A DNA stretch of 16,838 bases from NCBI GenBank assembly GCA_902495025.1, contig CABUWB010000011.1, positions 1 to 16,838 on the forward strand, read 5' to 3'. The position numbers and the translations under genes are program-made. A model generated the notes under the pieces. That model saw only the letters and a program-made list of their open reading frames with translations. It made no database searches and was not told the DNA's origin. The number at the start of each line of letters is the position of its first letter. Within the stretch, counting starts at the first letter, position 1. Below are positions 14,225 through 16,838 of the stretch, in pieces. The stretch is from an uncultured Eubacteriales bacterium. GTDB taxonomy: Bacteria; Bacillota; Clostridia; Lachnospirales; CAG-274.

Positions 14225-15466
14225 TTAATTTTTACCACCAATTGAAATTGTTTCAGTAGGCTTAATACCCTTCTCCTCAATATCGTTTACTATATAAAGG
14301 AAGGTTGCAGGTGAATCAAGCGCATCACCAAAATCACCGTCATCAGTACCGATACCGACAGGATAGTATAATATTTCTTTTCCATTTGTAGAGGTTACAG
14401 CATAATACTCATCAGAGCCACCCCTAACAAGGGAGTAAATCCTAAAGCCATTTATCTTGTCATAGAGTATAGCATCAAAAAGCACACTTACATCAGAATA
14501 ATCCTCGCTGACAGCAACAACAGCAGCATAGGTCTTATTGTCAATGGTGGTTACGTTAACTGCTACATTATCATCAAATCTGAGCCCGAGGTCATACAGC
14601 TGGTCAATATATTTATCAGCTAATTCTTCAAATTTTTCCTCTGTAATATCCTCAACATCTTCACTGTAATAGCCAGAGGTTAAAAGGAAATTCTCCAACC
14701 AGACATATTCCACCAGATATTTAAAATCAGACCTGCTTTTTATGGCATCAGCACAATCCGCTTCCGCATTAATAAGCGCAGACGGCAGAGTTACCTGCAT
14801 AAAGAAGGATTTAATAATATGATGTTTTTTAAGCTTTTCCTTATCATTTTTAATGTTATCCAAAGCAGGCTCGGGACGCTGTGCATTTTTTGCAAGCGTG
14901 AGCATCCAGTCCTCAAATACCAAATCATCTCCCGCAATACTGCCCTCCTCGGTTATATCCTTTTTAACCTTTGCCTGTGTTGTTGTTTCAGTATCAGGCT
15001 CGGTTGTTGTGGTTTGGGTAGTTGTCTGTACGGTTTCGGGTACGGAAATAATAACCGTTTTAGTTTCGGCGTCCCACTTAACATCACAGCCAAGGCTTTC
15101 TGATACAGCTCTTGCAGGCACCATTGTTCTGCTGTCAATTACCATTGCAGGCGTATCAATTGCAACCTCTGTGCCGTTTTTGTCAAAGCTTGGCGCACCT
15201 ATTGTCATTTTAATTACTGTGCCGTCCTTTTCGGCGGTAACGGTTTTGTCCTTTGCGCTCCATTCAATTTCAGCACCAAGCGCCTCAAATATAGCACGCA
15301 GGGGTACCATTGTTCTGCCGTCGACTATCTGCGCAGGCGTATCACTTTCAAGCGCATTTCCGTTAATGGTTACATTTACGGGATTTTCCGCAAATACTGC
15401 TGCTGCCATAGCGGCGCTGAGTACGGCTGCTGCCGCACAGTTTTTTAAAACAGAATTAATTTTCAT
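14225..15466 (-). CDS. Secreted stalk-domain protein, upstream paralog
   Basis: An exported 413-aa protein and the first gene of the pair. The ATG at 15464-15466 is chosen because AGGAGG lies eight bases upstream and a normal signal peptide then follows (residues 1-26, ending AVFA); the frame is open further upstream but without start signals. Two stalk units (about 28-144) match the downstream paralog at 114 of 117 residues. A long T/E/Q-rich linker (about 145-170) follows, then an unrecognised C-terminal domain (about 190-413). That domain shares only scattered motifs with the paralog, such as NVAVN with a following AVSEDYSDV, and NGFRIYSL against GFRIYTL. The family is thus the same, but the C-terminal halves have diverged. 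Expression is from a strong promoter just upstream. Ligand unknown; a surface or cell-wall location is inferred. Confidence 0.85.
   Translation of the reverse strand: MKINSVLKNCAAAAVLSAAMAAAVFAENPVNVTINGNALESDTPAQIVDGRTMVPLRAIFEALGAEIEWSAKDKTVTAEKDGTVIKMTIGAPSFDKNGTEVAIDTPAMVIDSRTMVPARAVSESLGCDVKWDAETKTVIISVPETVQTTTQTTTTEPDTETTTQAKVKKDITEEGSIAGDDLVFEDWMLTLAKNAQRPEPALDNIKNDKEKLKKHHIIKSFFMQVTLPSALINAEADCADAIKSRSDFKYLVEYVWLENFLLTSGYYSEDVEDITEEKFEELADKYIDQLYDLGLRFDDNVAVNVTTIDNKTYAAVVAVSEDYSDVSVLFDAILYDKINGFRIYSLVRGGSDEYYAVTSTNGKEILYYPVGIGTDDGDFGDALDSPATFLYIVNDIEEKGIKPTETISIGGKN
15038..15397 (-). repeat. 360-bp direct repeat, copy 2 (stalk region)
   Basis: Partner of 13791-14150, equal in length with no indels. 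Many of the differences are silent; only three amino acids change over the stalk (V/I, L/I, E/D). Confidence 0.9.
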
Positions 15467-15502
15467 TATACATTCCTCCTGACATTTTTTATGTACATAC
15501 AT

Positions 15503-15531
15503 ATTATACCATATATCTATTTTACTGTAAA
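15503..15531 (-). promoter_or_regulatory. Strong sigma-A promoter of the stalk-protein pair
   Basis: On the minus strand TTTACA (15526-15531) and TATAAT (15503-15508) are 17 bases apart, with TGG directly before the -10 (extended -10). Eleven of twelve consensus positions match. It lies directly after the T-tract of the yeiH terminator. Confidence 0.88.
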
Positions 15532-15576
15532 CAAAAAGACTGACTTTTTGAGATATACTCAAAATATGTCAGTCCT
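15532..15576 (-). terminator. Rho-independent terminator after yeiH
   Basis: On the minus strand GACTGAC (15568-15574) pairs with GTCAGTC (15538-15544); an inner TTGAG/CTCAA stem extends the hairpin, and TTTTT follows (15533-15537). It begins nine bases after the yeiH stop codon. Confidence 0.82.
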
Positions 15577-15585
15577 TTAAAAATT

Positions 15586-16593
15586 TTACCAGATACCAAG
15601 TATATGCTGCATACCAAGGCTTACACACGCAATGCCAACCCAGCAGCAAAAGCCCATAAATATCGGCTTACCGCCTGTTTTTATAAGCTTTACAAGGTTT
15701 GTGTTAAGTCCTATTGCACCCATAGCCATAATAATAAAGAACTTGCTTAGCTCCTTAAAAAAGTTAATAAAGCCGCTTGGCAGGGGTACAAAGGTTGTAA
15801 TTATAGATGCAAGCACAAACCAGAGTATAAACATCGGGAATATCTTTGCAAGGCTTACGCCGCTGCCGCTGTTTTTCTCCTTTTTAGACCTTATAAAGGC
15901 AAGCACAAGGCAAATAGGGATAATGGCAAGCGTTCTTGTAAGCTTAACGGTAGTTGCCTGTTCAAGCACGCCCGACGAGCCTCTTATTTCCTCCCATGCA
16001 GAGGCTGCAGCAGTTACCGATGAAGTATCGTTTACGGCAGTACCTGCAAAAAGTCCGAAGCCCTCATCCGTAAGGCCGAGCAGACCGCCCATTGTAGGAA
16101 ATATAAGTGCAGCTATTATATTAAATAAGAATATAACCGATATTGCCTGTGCAATCTCCTCATCATCAGCATCAATAACAGGTGCTGCCGCCGCTATTGC
16201 AGAGCCGCCGCATATTGACGAGCCTACGCCTACCAGCACGGATATTTTTGACGGTATTTTCATAGCCTTGCACAGTATAAAGGAAATAATAAGCGAGGTT
16301 GCTATTGTTGCCACAATTACAGGCAGCGACATTGCACCAACCATTGCTATTGTGGTAAGGTTAAGACCAAAGCCGAGCAGTATTACCGCATACTGAAGTA
16401 TCTTTTTTGAGGTAAATGCTATACCGTCGCCAAACAGGGCTTTATCCTTTAAAAATACTGTTATTATCATACCCAGTATTATGGCAAACACAGGGCCGCC
16501 CACAACTGGGAACAGCTTGCCAAGAAAGCGGCATGGCAGTGCTATGACAAGGCACAAGGCTATACCGGGTATCAACTTTTTAATTTTGTCCAT
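15586..16593 (-). CDS. yeiH: YeiH/UPF0324-family membrane transporter (putative sulfate or organic-anion exporter)
   Basis: A 336-aa polytopic inner-membrane protein of the UPF0324 (Cons_hypoth698) family with about ten hydrophobic segments. Family landmarks are the LQYAVILLGFGLNL segment (66-79), VGVGSSICGGSAIAAAAPVI (121-140) and GTAVNDTSSVTAAA (184-197), and near the C-terminus MGAIGLNTNL. The family is annotated as a putative sulfate exporter, but transport has not been firmly shown for most members. The open frame extends 52 codons upstream without a start signal; the ATG at 16591-16593 is preferred because AAAGGAGAAA precedes it and the TTTACA/TATAAT promoter lies inside the extension. 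It is a single-gene unit between the palindrome array and its own terminator. Confidence 0.9.
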   Translation of the reverse strand: MDKIKKLIPGIALCLVIALPCRFLGKLFPVVGGPVFAIILGMIITVFLKDKALFGDGIAFTSKKILQYAVILLGFGLNLTTIAMVGAMSLPVIVATIATSLIISFILCKAMKIPSKISVLVGVGSSICGGSAIAAAAPVIDADDEEIAQAISVIFLFNIIAALIFPTMGGLLGLTDEGFGLFAGTAVNDTSSVTAAASAWEEIRGSSGVLEQATTVKLTRTLAIIPICLVLAFIRSKKEKNSGSGVSLAKIFPMFILWFVLASIITTFVPLPSGFINFFKELSKFFIIMAMGAIGLNTNLVKLIKTGGKPIFMGFCCWVGIACVSLGMQHILGIW

Positions 16594-16623
16594 ATCAATT
16601 TCTCCTTTGCATTTTATCTTAAT

Positions 16624-16652
16624 ATTATAGCACAGGCGGCGCTGTGTGTAAA
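16624..16652 (-). promoter_or_regulatory. Strong sigma-A promoter of yeiH
   Basis: On the minus strand TTTACA (16647-16652) and TATAAT (16624-16629) are 17 bases apart, with TGC directly before the -10 (extended -10). The spacer is G/C-rich in an otherwise A/T-rich region and is filled by an inverted repeat. Confidence 0.88.
16631..16646. promoter_or_regulatory. Inverted repeat filling the yeiH promoter spacer (possible operator)
   Basis: CACAG (16631-16635) and CTGTG (16642-16646) flank GCGGCG. The 16-bp element occupies all but one base of the space between the -35 and -10. A dimeric regulator bound there would cover the promoter directly. YeiH-family genes are often beside LysR-type regulators, but none is in view. 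Confidence 0.45.
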
Positions 16653-16673
16653 TGTTAATGCTTGGGAAACACT

Positions 16674-16685
16674 GATTAATTAATC
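16674..16685. repeat. Perfect 12-bp palindrome upstream of yeiH
   Basis: GATTAATTAATC is self-complementary over all 12 bases and sits 22 bases upstream of the yeiH -35. It could be an upstream regulator site or part of the repeat element to its right; A/T-rich palindromes of this size also arise by chance. Confidence 0.35.
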
Positions 16686-16744
16686 TTTTACAGTTTTGGC
16701 TAAAATCCCCTATACCTTCCTCAAACTCCCTTAACGCAGCAAGG

Positions 16745-16826
16745 TTCAAATTTTACTTGTAAAATTTGAAGTCCTGCGGACTTTCAAAATTATCGTATAA
16801 TTTTGAAACCGTACTGCGCCTGCGGT
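16745..16826. repeat. Array of four adjoining palindromes (REP/MITE-like element or structured RNA)
   Basis: Four hairpin-forming units lie back to back. Unit 1: TTCAAATTTTAC (16745-16756) and its exact complement (16759-16770), two-base loop. Unit 2: AAGTCC-TGC-GGACTT (16769-16783). Unit 3: TTTCAAAATTAT (16782-16793) and its exact complement (16797-16808), loop CGT. Unit 4: imperfect, ACCG/CGGT arms (16808-16826). Neighbouring units share one or two bases, and units 1 and 3 resemble each other. No protein is encoded here with start signals. The remainder of 16686-16744 shows nothing I can name. The dense, ordered symmetry suggests a dispersed intergenic repeat or a structured transcript; the element may continue past the window edge. 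Confidence 0.65.
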
Positions 16827-16838
16827 CGTTTTCGTTGG

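Noticed and set aside
13083..15466. Calling the stalk proteins copper amine oxidases
   Set aside because: Only the N-terminal-like stalk units are present; the catalytic oxidase domain is absent, so the name would mislead.
13573..15482. Long open frames on the plus strand (13573-14259 and 14853-15482), similar to each other
   Set aside because: They mirror the duplicated stalk genes on the minus strand, lack ribosome binding sites and have no recognisable domain; their similarity follows from the DNA repeat.
15467..15562. Upstream extension of the first stalk gene
   Set aside because: The -10 and -35 boxes (15503-15531) are inside the extension, and AGGAGG directly precedes the ATG at 15466.
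15632..16396. 254-codon open frame on the plus strand inside yeiH
   Set aside because: Antisense to a clear membrane-protein gene and without start signals or a known fold.
16594..16749. Extra 52 codons upstream of the yeiH start
   Set aside because: The frame is open, but the consensus promoter and ribosome binding site lie inside it, and family members begin at the MDKIKK-type start.
16745..16826. CRISPR array
   Set aside because: Units are adjoining palindromes of different sequence without spacers of constant length, and no cas gene is near.

Overview
The window reads as chromosomal DNA of a Gram-positive, spore-forming member of the Clostridia (Firmicutes). The evidence is the sepF-yggT-ylmH-divIVA division cluster, an FtsEX operon, a YlbJ-type sporulation membrane protein, consensus sigma-A promoters, strong AGGAGG-type ribosome binding sites, several TTG starts and exported proteins with E/T/S-rich linkers. 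I cannot name the genus. All but one gene lie on the minus strand, so the window reads right to left. No tRNA, rRNA, CRISPR array, transposase or phage gene was seen, and no gene-free stretch exceeds 300 bases.

Right end (16838 to 13083): an array of back-to-back palindromes lies upstream of a YeiH/UPF0324 membrane transporter. The transporter's promoter has a small inverted repeat filling the spacer. Next come two tandem exported 'stalk domain' (copper amine oxidase N-terminal-like) paralogs. Their stalk halves are nearly identical even in DNA, but their C-terminal halves have diverged strongly. A cupin gene with its own promoter follows.

Middle (12622 to 6785): the only plus-strand gene, ylbJ-like, converges on the cupin gene with a 2-bp gap. 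Divergent from it starts a six-gene division operon: an HlyD-like membrane adaptor with a long Arg/Ser/Gln-rich tail, yggS, sepF, yggT, ylmH and divIVA. SepF (Z-ring tether), YggT and DivIVA (membrane-curvature and pole scaffold) place this operon in septum formation.

Left-middle (6784 to 1426): a second operon, ftsE-ftsX, then a coiled-coil M23 peptidoglycan endopeptidase, then a membrane-anchored stalk/beta-propeller protein. By family knowledge, FtsEX uses ATP hydrolysis to switch on a partner hydrolase; the M23 protein is the obvious partner. Its signal peptide is split by an in-frame amber codon if translation starts at the best-supported TTG.

Left end (1390 to 1): a GldA-like metal-dependent alcohol dehydrogenase in which a conserved Asp is replaced by Cys, under a perfect-consensus promoter, then the first 53 codons of a lipoprotein, probably an ABC-transporter binding protein. 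The most interesting items are the FtsEX operon with its amber-interrupted hydrolase and propeller protein, the HlyD-like protein in the SepF/DivIVA operon, the half-conserved paralog pair and the palindrome array.
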